From an uncultured Odoribacter sp. (GTDB taxonomy: Bacteria > Bacteroidota > Bacteroidia > Bacteroidales > Marinifilaceae): a DNA stretch of 64,000 nucleotides. Below are positions 19,034 to 26,813 of the stretch, in pieces. A program made the translations under genes and the position numbers. The DNA is taken from assembly GCA_910578105.1 (NCBI GenBank), contig CAJTPD010000001.1:529367-593366 (forward strand). The letters are read 5' to 3'. Each line of letters opens with the position of its first letter. Position 1 is the first letter of the stretch. The notes below the pieces were generated by a model. The model was not told where the DNA came from. It worked only from the letters and a program-made list of their open reading frames with translations, and made no database searches.

Positions 19034-19831
19034 ATGAATTTATTATTAGAAACAGCTATCACAGCAGCCTTAAAAGCCGGTGAAGAAATTTTACGTATCT
19101 ATCACAATCCCGAGTCGGATTTCGGTATAGAACATAAAGCAGACAATTCACCATTAACCGTTGCAGACCGGAAGTCCAATGAAATTATCATAGACTACCT
19201 GACAACTACCTCTTATCCGGTTATCAGCGAAGAAAACAAGGCTATCGCATTTGAAATCCGGCGTCAGTGGAAAACCGTCTGGATTATCGATCCGCTCGAC
19301 GGCACAAAGGAATTTATCAAGCGCAACGGGGAATTTACTGTAAACATTGCCTTGGTACGCAACGGTACTCCCGTATTAGGGGTCATCTATATTCCTGTTA
19401 GGAAAACCCTTTATTATGGCTGTGAAAACAAAGCTTTCCGGGTTGAACATGTCGTTTATTCGCCGGACCTGGACTTTTCGAAGATACAGGAAAAGGCTTT
19501 GTGTCTGCCTGTCGGTCATCCGGGTTCATCCTGCATTGTTGTCGCATCACGGTCACATATGAGCTCTGAAACTGAAAAATTTATTGACGAATTACGCCTG
19601 CAAAAAGGAAAAGTCGAACTGACTTCCATAGGCAGCTCTATCAAAATATGTCTTGTTGCCGAAGGTTCGGCAGATATTTATCCCCGCTTTGCCCCCACGA
19701 TGGAATGGGATACTGCGGCAGGACACGCTATTGCCAAAGCAGCCGGTAAGGAAATATACCAAATGGACGGCATAACGCCTCTGGCCTACAATAAAGAAAA
19801 TTTACTGAATCCTTGGTTCGTCGTGAAATGA
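19034..19831 (+). CDS. cysQ: 3'(2'),5'-bisphosphate nucleotidase CysQ
   Basis: This 265-residue member of the inositol-monophosphatase fold removes the 3' phosphate from PAP, the by-product of PAPS-dependent sulfonation. Metal-binding motifs are visible: SEE at 65-67, DPLDGT at 86-91 and EWDTAAGHAI near the C-terminus. It is the first gene of an operon with cysC, cysD, cysN, a four-helix-bundle gene and a sulfotransferase gene. PAP clearance suits a pathway where PAPS is used for sulfotransfer, since PAP inhibits sulfotransferases. Confidence 0.93.
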   Translation: MNLLLETAITAALKAGEEILRIYHNPESDFGIEHKADNSPLTVADRKSNEIIIDYLTTTSYPVISEENKAIAFEIRRQWKTVWIIDPLDGTKEFIKRNGEFTVNIALVRNGTPVLGVIYIPVRKTLYYGCENKAFRVEHVVYSPDLDFSKIQEKALCLPVGHPGSSCIVVASRSHMSSETEKFIDELRLQKGKVELTSIGSSIKICLVAEGSADIYPRFAPTMEWDTAAGHAIAKAAGKEIYQMDGITPLAYNKENLLNPWFVVK

Positions 19832-19860
19832 TTGAATGACGAATGATTAATACAATAAAT

Positions 19861-20454
19861 ATGGCAGAAAATATATATCCGATATTTGAGAAAATGTTAC
19901 AACGGGAAGACCGGGAAGCCTTACTGAAACAAAAGGGTACGATGATTTGGTTTACAGGCCTTTCCGGGTCAGGAAAAAGTACCCTGGCCATTGCCTTGGA
20001 AAGAGAACTATATAACCAGGGCGTTCTCTGCCGCATTCTCGATGGAGATAATATCCGTAGCGGCATCAACAACAATTTGGGTTTTTCGGAAAATGACCGC
20101 ACGGAAAATATCCGGCGCATCGCCGAAGTTTCCAAACTATTCGTTGACTGCGGCATCGTTACCCTTGCGGCTTTTATCAGTCCGACCAGAGCCATCCGTC
20201 ATATGGCTTCTGAAATCATCGGGAAAAAAGATTTCCTGGAAATTTTTGTCAGTACTCCCATTGAAGAATGCGAAAAGAGAGATGTCAAGGGTTTATATGC
20301 CAAAGCCCGCCGTGGCGAAATCAAAGATTTTACCGGAATATCTTCACCTTTTGAGGCTCCGGAGCAGCCATTTATCTCCCTCGATACCTCCCGGCACCCC
20401 TTAGAAGAATCCGTCCAGATACTGATGAAAGCCATCATGCCTAAAATACGCTGA
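19861..20454 (+). CDS. cysC: adenylylsulfate kinase CysC
   Basis: This enzyme phosphorylates APS to PAPS, the active sulfate donor. The P-loop FTGLSGSGKST is at about residues 31-41, and LDGDNIRSGINNNLGFSENDR and FISPTRA are the classic APS-kinase motifs. I prefer the ATG at 19861 (197 residues); an ATG at 19843 adds six residues. The spacer after cysQ contains the short repeated sequence GAATGACGAATGATTAAT, similar to repeats elsewhere in this operon. Separate CysC rather than a CysNC fusion is as in the B. thetaiotaomicron sulfotransferase cluster. Confidence 0.95.
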   Translation: MAENIYPIFEKMLQREDREALLKQKGTMIWFTGLSGSGKSTLAIALERELYNQGVLCRILDGDNIRSGINNNLGFSENDRTENIRRIAEVSKLFVDCGIVTLAAFISPTRAIRHMASEIIGKKDFLEIFVSTPIEECEKRDVKGLYAKARRGEIKDFTGISSPFEAPEQPFISLDTSRHPLEESVQILMKAIMPKIR

Positions 20455-20521
20455 AAGCAAAAAACAAGGCAGTTATCTGTAAATTGCAACAAAACCGTAA
20501 ACATTAAAATTTATCAGAAAG

Positions 20522-21433
20522 ATGTCAGAAGAATACAAATTAAGTCATTTGAAAGAACTGGAAGCTGAATCCATCCATATTATCCGGGAAGTGGTTGCAG
20601 AATTTGAAAATCCGGTGATGTTGTATTCCATAGGAAAAGACTCCTCAGTAATGGTCCGATTGGCTGAAAAAGCTTTCTATCCGGGCAAAGTCCCGTTTCC
20701 ATTAATGCACATCGACTCCAAATGGAAATTCAGGGAAATGATTGAATTCCGCGACAAATATGCCCGGGACAACAACTGGGACCTGATTGTGGAATCCAAC
20801 ACCAAATGCTTCCGGGAAGGCGTAGGCCCCTTTACTCATGGCAGTAAAGTCCATACAGACCTGATGAAAACCCAAGCCCTGTTACAAGCCTTAGACAAAT
20901 ATAAATTTGACGCCGCTTTTGGCGGAGCACGCCGCGATGAAGAAAAATCACGCGCCAAGGAACGTATTTATTCTTTCCGCGATAAATTCCATCAATGGGA
21001 CCCGAAAAATCAACGCCCCGAACTATGGAATCTCTACAATGCACGCGTACACAAGGGAGAATCCATCCGTGTATTCCCTCTGTCAAACTGGACCGAACTG
21101 GATATCTGGCAATACATCCGCATGGAAAACATACCCATTGTACCGCTTTATTTTGCCAAAGAACGTCCCATTGTTGAAATTGACGGCAATCTGATTATGC
21201 CGGATGATGAACGGATGCCGGAACAATACCGGGATAAGATACAAATGCGCAAAGTACGTTTCCGCACATTAGGATGCTGGCCCCTGACCGGAGCAGTCGA
21301 ATCGGAAGCCGACACTATTGAAAAAATCGTGGAAGAAATGATGACCACAACCAAATCAGAGCGTACCACCCGGGTCATTGATTTCGACCAGGATGCCAGT
21401 ATGGAACAAAAAAAGAGAGAAGGTTATTTTTAA
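20522..21433 (+). CDS. cysD: sulfate adenylyltransferase small subunit CysD
   Basis: This 303-residue catalytic subunit of heterodimeric ATP sulfurylase forms APS from ATP and sulfate with the CysN GTPase. The ATP-pyrophosphatase loop SIGKDSS is at residues 36-42, followed by HIDSKWKFREM and FGGARRDEEKSRAKER, both family signatures. Length is normal. It is the third gene of the PAPS/sulfotransferase operon. Confidence 0.96.
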   Translation: MSEEYKLSHLKELEAESIHIIREVVAEFENPVMLYSIGKDSSVMVRLAEKAFYPGKVPFPLMHIDSKWKFREMIEFRDKYARDNNWDLIVESNTKCFREGVGPFTHGSKVHTDLMKTQALLQALDKYKFDAAFGGARRDEEKSRAKERIYSFRDKFHQWDPKNQRPELWNLYNARVHKGESIRVFPLSNWTELDIWQYIRMENIPIVPLYFAKERPIVEIDGNLIMPDDERMPEQYRDKIQMRKVRFRTLGCWPLTGAVESEADTIEKIVEEMMTTTKSERTTRVIDFDQDASMEQKKREGYF

Positions 21434-21479
21434 TTCACAGAAAAGTTAAAAGTAAATAACGATTAATGATTTTGAAAGC

Positions 21480-22907
21480 ATGGAAAAATTAAATATAAAA
21501 GAGTTCCTGGATCAGGACGAAAAAAAAGATTTGCTGAGATTACTGACCGCAGGCTCAGTAGACGACGGAAAATCCACCTTGATCGGCCGATTACTTTTTG
21601 ACAGCAAGAAGTTATATGAAGACCAGCTCGATGCTTTGGAGAGGGACACCAAACGTTACGGAAATGCCGGCGAAAATATAGACTATGCCCTTCTGCTGGA
21701 TGGTCTGAAAGCCGAACGGGAACAAGGCATCACCATCGATGTAGCCTACCGCTATTTTTCCACCAACAAACGAAAATTTATCATCGCAGATACTCCGGGA
21801 CACGAGCAATATACCCGAAATATGATCACCGGCGGCTCAACAGCAAATCTGGCCATTATCCTTGTAGATGCCCGTTCCGGGGTTATCACCCAAACCCGCC
21901 GCCACACTTATTTAGTGTCCCTGTTAGGCATCAAACATGTGGTACTTGCAGTCAACAAAATGGACCTGGTCAATTACAAGCAGCAAGTTTTTGACCAAAT
22001 TGTCAGCGAATACCGGCATTTTGCAGAGCCTTTAGGCATACCGGACATCACCTGTATCCCCCTTTCCGCTCTAAAAGGTGATAACGTAGTGGAAGATTCT
22101 GAAAATATGAAGTGGTATACAGGGAAACCACTACTGGAATTTTTGGAAACCGTCCATATCGGCAGTGATAAAAATTTCTCAGATTTCCGTTATCCCATAC
22201 AATATGTCCTTCGTCCCAACCTGGATTTCCGCGGGTTTAGCAGCACCATGGCTTCCGGTATAGTCAGAAAAGGCGATGAAGTGCTGGCCCTGCCTTCCAT
22301 GAAACGTTCCCGGGTTAAATCTATCGTAACCTACGAAGGTGAACAGGAATACGCTTTCCCCCCCCAAGCCGTTACTATTACCCTCGAGGATGAAATCGAC
22401 ATATCCCGGGGGGAAATGCTGGTACATCCGGATAATCTCCCGATAGTCAGCCGGAATTTCGAAGCCATGTTAGTCTGGATGGATGAGAAAAAAATGAATC
22501 CGGAAGAACAATTCTTTATGAAGCATACCACCAATCTAACCCGCGTGAAAATTGACAAAATCCGCTATAAAGTCAATGTCAATACCCTGGAACAATCATC
22601 TTGCGATGCACTGGAACTGAATGAAATAGCACGGGTGGTCTTTAGTACGGGCAAACCTTTGTTTTTCGATTCGTATCAAAAAAATAAAAATACCGGAGCC
22701 TTTATCCTGATTGACCCCATCACAAACAACACCTGTGCAGTCGGCATGATCATTGATAAAGTGGAAATGAAAGACATACAGGAGTTTGAAATTCCGGAAA
22801 TCAATCTTTCCAAACTCAATATTTCTTCCGAGCATTACGAAGCCATCCGGAAAGTTGTGAACGAACTGGACCGTCAGGGGATTTGCGTTAAAGTGAATGA
22901 ACGATGA
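21480..22907 (+). CDS. cysN: sulfate adenylyltransferase GTPase subunit CysN
   Basis: This 475-residue EF-Tu-like GTPase drives CysD. G1 GSVDDGKST is at residues 25-33, the effector segment EREQGITIDVAYRYF follows, G3 is DTPGHEQY and G4 is NKMD. Two beta-barrel domains complete the chain, and there is no fused APS kinase domain, in line with the separate cysC. A TAACGATTAATGAT repeat lies in the spacer before it and a TTAACGATTAA repeat just after its stop. Confidence 0.96.
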   Translation: MEKLNIKEFLDQDEKKDLLRLLTAGSVDDGKSTLIGRLLFDSKKLYEDQLDALERDTKRYGNAGENIDYALLLDGLKAEREQGITIDVAYRYFSTNKRKFIIADTPGHEQYTRNMITGGSTANLAIILVDARSGVITQTRRHTYLVSLLGIKHVVLAVNKMDLVNYKQQVFDQIVSEYRHFAEPLGIPDITCIPLSALKGDNVVEDSENMKWYTGKPLLEFLETVHIGSDKNFSDFRYPIQYVLRPNLDFRGFSSTMASGIVRKGDEVLALPSMKRSRVKSIVTYEGEQEYAFPPQAVTITLEDEIDISRGEMLVHPDNLPIVSRNFEAMLVWMDEKKMNPEEQFFMKHTTNLTRVKIDKIRYKVNVNTLEQSSCDALELNEIARVVFSTGKPLFFDSYQKNKNTGAFILIDPITNNTCAVGMIIDKVEMKDIQEFEIPEINLSKLNISSEHYEAIRKVVNELDRQGICVKVNER

Positions 22908-22931
22908 ACGAAGAGTTTAACGATTAAAGAT

Positions 22932-23270
22932 ATGTTTGCATTTGAAAAGTTAGAAGTTTGGCAAGATACAATGGACATGTCTGTAGAAATTTATCATTTA
23001 ACAGAACAATTTTCTTTGACCGACCAAATTCGCAGAGCAATGACTGCTGTTTCTGCCAACATTGCAGAAGGAAATTCACGAAATACCGGTAAAGATACGG
23101 CCCATTTCCTTTCCATTGCCTATAGCAGTCTTATGGAAACAATGAATCATCTGATACTGGCCCAAAGATTAGGATACATAGAGAAAGAAACTGTCAATTA
23201 TCTAAGATTAAAAATCGAAAAAGCAGGAGCCCAAATCAGTGCCTTGTGCAACTATCACCAAAATCGTTAA
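22932..23270 (+). CDS. four-helix-bundle protein (23S rRNA intervening-sequence family)
   Basis: This 112-residue protein has the full S23/IVP-family signature: FEKLEVWQ at residues 4-11, then ADQ-IRRA-like (TDQIRRAMTAVSANIAEG) at about 36-53 and the closing helices with AGAQISALCNY. These proteins form pentameric or dimeric helical bundles of unclear function; some are encoded within rRNA intervening sequences and a cousin (Avd) serves retroelements. It sits between cysN and the sulfotransferase gene with short inverted repeats on either side, so it looks like a secondary insertion into the operon. No reverse transcriptase is nearby. Confidence 0.88.
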   Translation: MFAFEKLEVWQDTMDMSVEIYHLTEQFSLTDQIRRAMTAVSANIAEGNSRNTGKDTAHFLSIAYSSLMETMNHLILAQRLGYIEKETVNYLRLKIEKAGAQISALCNYHQNR

Positions 23271-23297
23271 TCATTCATCATTAATCGTTAATCAAAA

Positions 23298-24404
23298 ATG
23301 GGGGTATTAGAATTTCAAAAATTACCGGTCAATACTTTAGTAGGTGCGGACTGGAAAACATTTCAGGGAATCACCAAAGGACAAAAGATTGAAAAAGGTT
23401 ACAAAACCAAATATTGTCTGACCAAATGCATTTGCTGGTTATTGAGTTCATTAAAACCGCTTCAGGACCACCGTTACAACAAACGCCTGAAAGAGCAGTC
23501 CATAAATATGGAACCTGTATTCATTCTCGGCCATTGGCGGAGCGGTACTACATTCGTCCACAATGTGTTGGCACACGACAAACATTTCGGCTATACAACC
23601 ACTTATCAAACCGTTTTTCCGCACATGATGATGTGGGGACAACCCATGTTTAAAAAGACAATGGCCTGGCTCATGCCCGACAAACGTCCGACAGACAATA
23701 TGGAACTGAACGTCGACCTCCCCCAGGAAGAGGAATTTGCCTTGTCCAACATGATGCCTTGTTCCTATTATGATTTCTGGTTCCTGCCAAAAAACATGTT
23801 GGAATATTGCGACCGTTTTTTGACAATGAAAACAGCTACTCCGGAAGAACGTCAGATATTTAAAGACACATTCTTGAAATTGATTAAAATTTCACTTTGG
23901 AATACCAAAGGAGAACAATTTTTAAGCAAAAATCCTCCCCACACCGGTAAGATAAAAGAAATACTGGAAATGTTTCCCAATGCGAAATTCATCTACCTGA
24001 TACGCAATCCATACACCGTATTTGAATCCACCCGCAGTTTTTTCAACAACACCATCATTCCGCTGCAATTACAGAAAATCAGCCCGGAGGAAATGGAAAA
24101 AAACATCCTTGAAGTATATTCCCGGTTGTATCATACCTACGAAGAAGAGAAAAAACTGATTCCGGAAGGCAATCTGATTGAAATCAAATTTGAGGACTTT
24201 GAGGCAAACGCACTGGAAATAACGGAAAAAATTTACAAAACCCTTTCCATTCCTGGTTTTGAACAAGCCCGCCCGGCCATTACCGCCTACCTCGATAAAA
24301 AGAAAAATTACAAAAAAAATGCCTATAAATACGAACCCCGTACAGTGGAACTTGTTGAGAAACATTGGGATTTTGCCTTAAAACAATGGAACTATAAATT
24401 ATAA
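23298..24404 (+). CDS. PAPS-dependent sulfotransferase, probable steroid/lipid type
   Basis: This 368-residue P-loop sulfotransferase has the 5'-phosphosulfate-binding loop ILGHWRSGTTF at about residues 76-86, and FIYLIRNPYTVFESTRSF carries the 3'-phosphate-binding Arg and Ser. It has no signal peptide. It closes an operon that makes PAPS (cysD, cysN, cysC) and removes PAP (cysQ). The same gene order was described for B. thetaiotaomicron BT0412-BT0416, whose BT0416 sulfonates cholesterol and other steroids. The acceptor here is inferred from that resemblance only. Confidence 0.85.
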   Translation: MGVLEFQKLPVNTLVGADWKTFQGITKGQKIEKGYKTKYCLTKCICWLLSSLKPLQDHRYNKRLKEQSINMEPVFILGHWRSGTTFVHNVLAHDKHFGYTTTYQTVFPHMMMWGQPMFKKTMAWLMPDKRPTDNMELNVDLPQEEEFALSNMMPCSYYDFWFLPKNMLEYCDRFLTMKTATPEERQIFKDTFLKLIKISLWNTKGEQFLSKNPPHTGKIKEILEMFPNAKFIYLIRNPYTVFESTRSFFNNTIIPLQLQKISPEEMEKNILEVYSRLYHTYEEEKKLIPEGNLIEIKFEDFEANALEITEKIYKTLSIPGFEQARPAITAYLDKKKNYKKNAYKYEPRTVELVEKHWDFALKQWNYKL

Positions 24405-24448
24405 AGTATTTGTAAAAGGAAAGTGAAGCCCGGAATACCATATTACAC

Positions 24449-24495
24449 CCTATTCACTCCTTATTCCCGACAGGGATATATAAGGAGTGAATAGG
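24449..24495 (+). terminator. strong hairpin after the sulfotransferase gene
   Basis: A 16-bp perfect inverted repeat (24449-24464 with 24480-24495, core CTATTCACTCC/GGAGTGAATAG) has an inner TCCC/GGGA pairing. There is no T-run, so it may act as a transcript-end stabiliser rather than a classic terminator. The minus-strand thioesterase gene converges on it. Confidence 0.5.
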
Positions 24496-24594
24496 AGATG
24501 AACAAGGGGTTATTACTGTCTTGATACGTTTCATTACGGTAAATCATACACTATAGGTTAGTGAGTTAAATACCAATAAAAAATCATCCAGATA

Positions 24595-25038
24595 TTACAC
24601 AACAATATTAGTTATCCGGTTTACTGTCACCAATACCCCGGATTCATCACGGATTTCCACTTGCACCACATGAGTACGTTTTCCCCGGTGGATGAAAGTA
24701 CCGCGGGCCACTACATATTTACCTTGTGCCTGTTTCATGTGATTCCCGTTCACCTCTATACCGAAAACATGGAAACGTATTTCCTCAGGTACTGACCTTA
24801 CACTCAATGCCCCTGCAACCGTCTCAGCCAAAGCCATATTAGCCCCCCCGTGTAATGCCCCATCCGGGCGGCATGTCCGGTGGTCTATGGGCATTTTCAT
24901 CTCCAGCCACCCTTCCCCGACAGCGGTAAACTCCATCCCCAAATGCTCTACTAAAGTATTCCGGCAAAATTCATTCAGTTGTTTCACATCGTTTTCCATA
25001 CTATTCATCATTGTTGGGTTAATCTCTGTCATGTTCAT
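24595..25038 (-). CDS. PaaI-family hotdog-fold thioesterase
   Basis: This 147-residue hotdog protein has EFTAVGEGWLEMKMPIDHRT, then the active-site region GALHGGANMALAETVAGALSV, typical of PaaI/YdiI thioesterases (general base Glu in LAET). It probably hydrolyses an acyl- or aryl-CoA. A -7 box at 25050-25057 lies only 11 bp before the first ATG (25038), so a downstream ATG (for example 25011 or 25008) could be the real start. Confidence 0.85.
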   Translation of the reverse strand: MNMTEINPTMMNSMENDVKQLNEFCRNTLVEHLGMEFTAVGEGWLEMKMPIDHRTCRPDGALHGGANMALAETVAGALSVRSVPEEIRFHVFGIEVNGNHMKQAQGKYVVARGTFIHRGKRTHVVQVEIRDESGVLVTVNRITNIVV

Positions 25039-25049
25039 TCAATATTTGT

Positions 25050-25057
25050 CAAATATA
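25050..25057 (-). promoter_or_regulatory. -7 box upstream of the thioesterase gene
   Basis: TATATTTG on the minus strand is an exact consensus match. Its closeness to the first ATG argues for a later start codon or a nearly leaderless message. Confidence 0.5.
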
Positions 25058-25188
25058 GCATATTCACAACAAAAATCCCATTCCCGCACAAGTATATTTT
25101 CAATTCATCAATGTATTGATACTTTGCCTATTGACCTATTGACAAATTATTTCCGTTTTTTACGTATCCGTATTCAGTAAAAAATTCA

Positions 25189-25196
25189 TACATTTG
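25189..25196 (+). promoter_or_regulatory. -7 box upstream of bcp
   Basis: TACATTTG matches TAnnTTTG; the bcp ATG is 60 bp downstream. Confidence 0.5.
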
Positions 25197-25256
25197 TATA
25201 AGACGGCGTGATGCATAAGTACCGTATAAATAATTGTAAATCATATACAGAACAAA

Positions 25257-25715
25257 ATGACACCATTAAAAGAAGGCGACAAGGCACCTTTTTTCAAAGG
25301 TCTAAATCAGGACGGCCGGGAAATCAGCCTGGACGATTTCAGAGGCAAAAAACTCATTCTTTATTTTTATCCCAAGGACAATACTTCGGGATGTACGGCA
25401 GAAGCCTGTAGTTTCAATGAAAATTACGATACACTGACAGTAAAAGGATACGAAGTGGTAGGCGTCAGTCCGGACTCTATCAATTCCCATCAAAAATTCA
25501 TTGCAAAATATAACCTTTCTTTTCATCTGATTGCAGATGTTGAAAAAATCATACTGCAGAACTATGGAGTCTGGGCAGAAAAATCCATGTACGGACGCAA
25601 ATACATGGGAGTACTCCGGACCACCTTCCTTATCGATGAAAACGGAAAGATTGAACGGGTCATCACTAAAGTAGACACCAAAAATGCGGCGTCACAGATT
25701 CTTCATTCAAAATAA
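25257..25715 (+). CDS. bcp: thiol peroxidase Bcp (peroxiredoxin Q)
   Basis: This 152-residue cytoplasmic peroxiredoxin reduces hydroperoxides using thioredoxin. The motif YFYPKDNTSGCTAEAC gives peroxidatic Cys46 and resolving Cys51, the alpha2-type 2-Cys arrangement. RTTFLIDENGKI near the C-terminus is also typical. It has its own -7 box and precedes recA by 22 bp, so some recA transcripts may start here. Confidence 0.95.
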   Translation: MTPLKEGDKAPFFKGLNQDGREISLDDFRGKKLILYFYPKDNTSGCTAEACSFNENYDTLTVKGYEVVGVSPDSINSHQKFIAKYNLSFHLIADVEKIILQNYGVWAEKSMYGRKYMGVLRTTFLIDENGKIERVITKVDTKNAASQILHSK

Positions 25716-25737
25716 TTAAATATCAAATACAAATCAT

Positions 25738-26790
25738 ATGGCAGCAAAAGAAACGAATCTTGAAAAACTAAAGGCCCTGCAACTGACACTCGACAAGATA
25801 GAAAAAAACTTCGGTAAAGGAAGTATTATGAAACTTGGCGACAATCAGGTGGAGAATATTCCGGTAATCTCGTCCGGTTCCATCTCTCTCGACAAGGCCT
25901 TGGGAGTAGGCGGATACCCCAAAGGGCGGGTAATAGAAATTTACGGACCGGAATCTTCCGGTAAAACAACACTGGCCATACACGCCATCGCAGAAGCCCA
26001 GAAACAAGGCGGTATCGCAGCCATCATAGACGCAGAACACGCTTTCGACCGGACATATGCGGAAAAATTAGGAGTAGATATTGAAAATTTGTTTATTTCA
26101 CAGCCAGACAATGGCGAACAAGCATTGGAAATTGCAGACCAGTTAATCCGTTCGGCAGCAATCGACATCATCGTTATTGACTCGGTGGCAGCCTTGACCC
26201 CCAAAGCGGAAATTGAAGGCAATATGGGCGACAGCGTTATGGGACTCCAGGCCCGGCTGATGTCGCAGGCCCTGCGGAAATTGACCAGTACAATCAGCAA
26301 AACCAATACTTGCTGTATTTTTATCAACCAATTGCGGGATAAAATCGGCGTTATGTTCGGTAACCCCGAAACCACCACCGGAGGAAATGCATTGAAATTC
26401 TATTCTTCCGTCCGTCTGGATATCCGTAAAGTCGGACCGATAAAAGACGGCGAAGAAATTCTCGGAAACCATACACGCGTAAAAGTGGTAAAAAATAAAG
26501 TGGCTCCCCCATTCCGCAAGGCCGAATTTGACATTATGTATGGCGAAGGTATCTCCATTTCCGGTGAAATCGTTGACCTGGGTGTTGAATACAATGTCAT
26601 CAAAAAAAGCGGTAGCTGGTTCTCCTACGGTGAAAACAAACTCGGCCAGGGACGTGAAACTGTCAAACAATTGATTATGGACAATCCGGAACTGGCAGAA
26701 GAAATCAAACAAAAGATTATCGCCGCCATGAACGGTATAACGGAAGAATCCGTCCCGGCAAACAATACTCCCGCAGAAAGCGAGGATTAA
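25738..26790 (+). CDS. recA: recombinase RecA
   Basis: This 350-residue RecA promotes strand exchange and triggers the SOS response. Walker A GPESSGKTT is at residues 70-78, and ALTPKAEIEGNMGDS (L1) and the L2 loop with GNPETTTGGNALKFY are intact. The acidic C-terminal tail is present. Its length is standard. It is followed after 23 bp by the S9 peptidase gene. Confidence 0.98.
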   Translation: MAAKETNLEKLKALQLTLDKIEKNFGKGSIMKLGDNQVENIPVISSGSISLDKALGVGGYPKGRVIEIYGPESSGKTTLAIHAIAEAQKQGGIAAIIDAEHAFDRTYAEKLGVDIENLFISQPDNGEQALEIADQLIRSAAIDIIVIDSVAALTPKAEIEGNMGDSVMGLQARLMSQALRKLTSTISKTNTCCIFINQLRDKIGVMFGNPETTTGGNALKFYSSVRLDIRKVGPIKDGEEILGNHTRVKVVKNKVAPPFRKAEFDIMYGEGISISGEIVDLGVEYNVIKKSGSWFSYGENKLGQGRETVKQLIMDNPELAEEIKQKIIAAMNGITEESVPANNTPAESED

Positions 26791-26813
26791 AACCTGAAAA
26801 TCAATATTCATTT

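Noticed and set aside
22932..23270. Four-helix-bundle protein as an Avd protein of a diversity-generating retroelement
   Set aside because: No reverse transcriptase, template repeat or variable repeat is visible nearby; the sequence fits the S23/IVP branch.
26143..26811. A 222-codon minus-strand frame opposite recA
   Set aside because: Antisense shadow of a highly conserved gene; no start signal and no homology seen.
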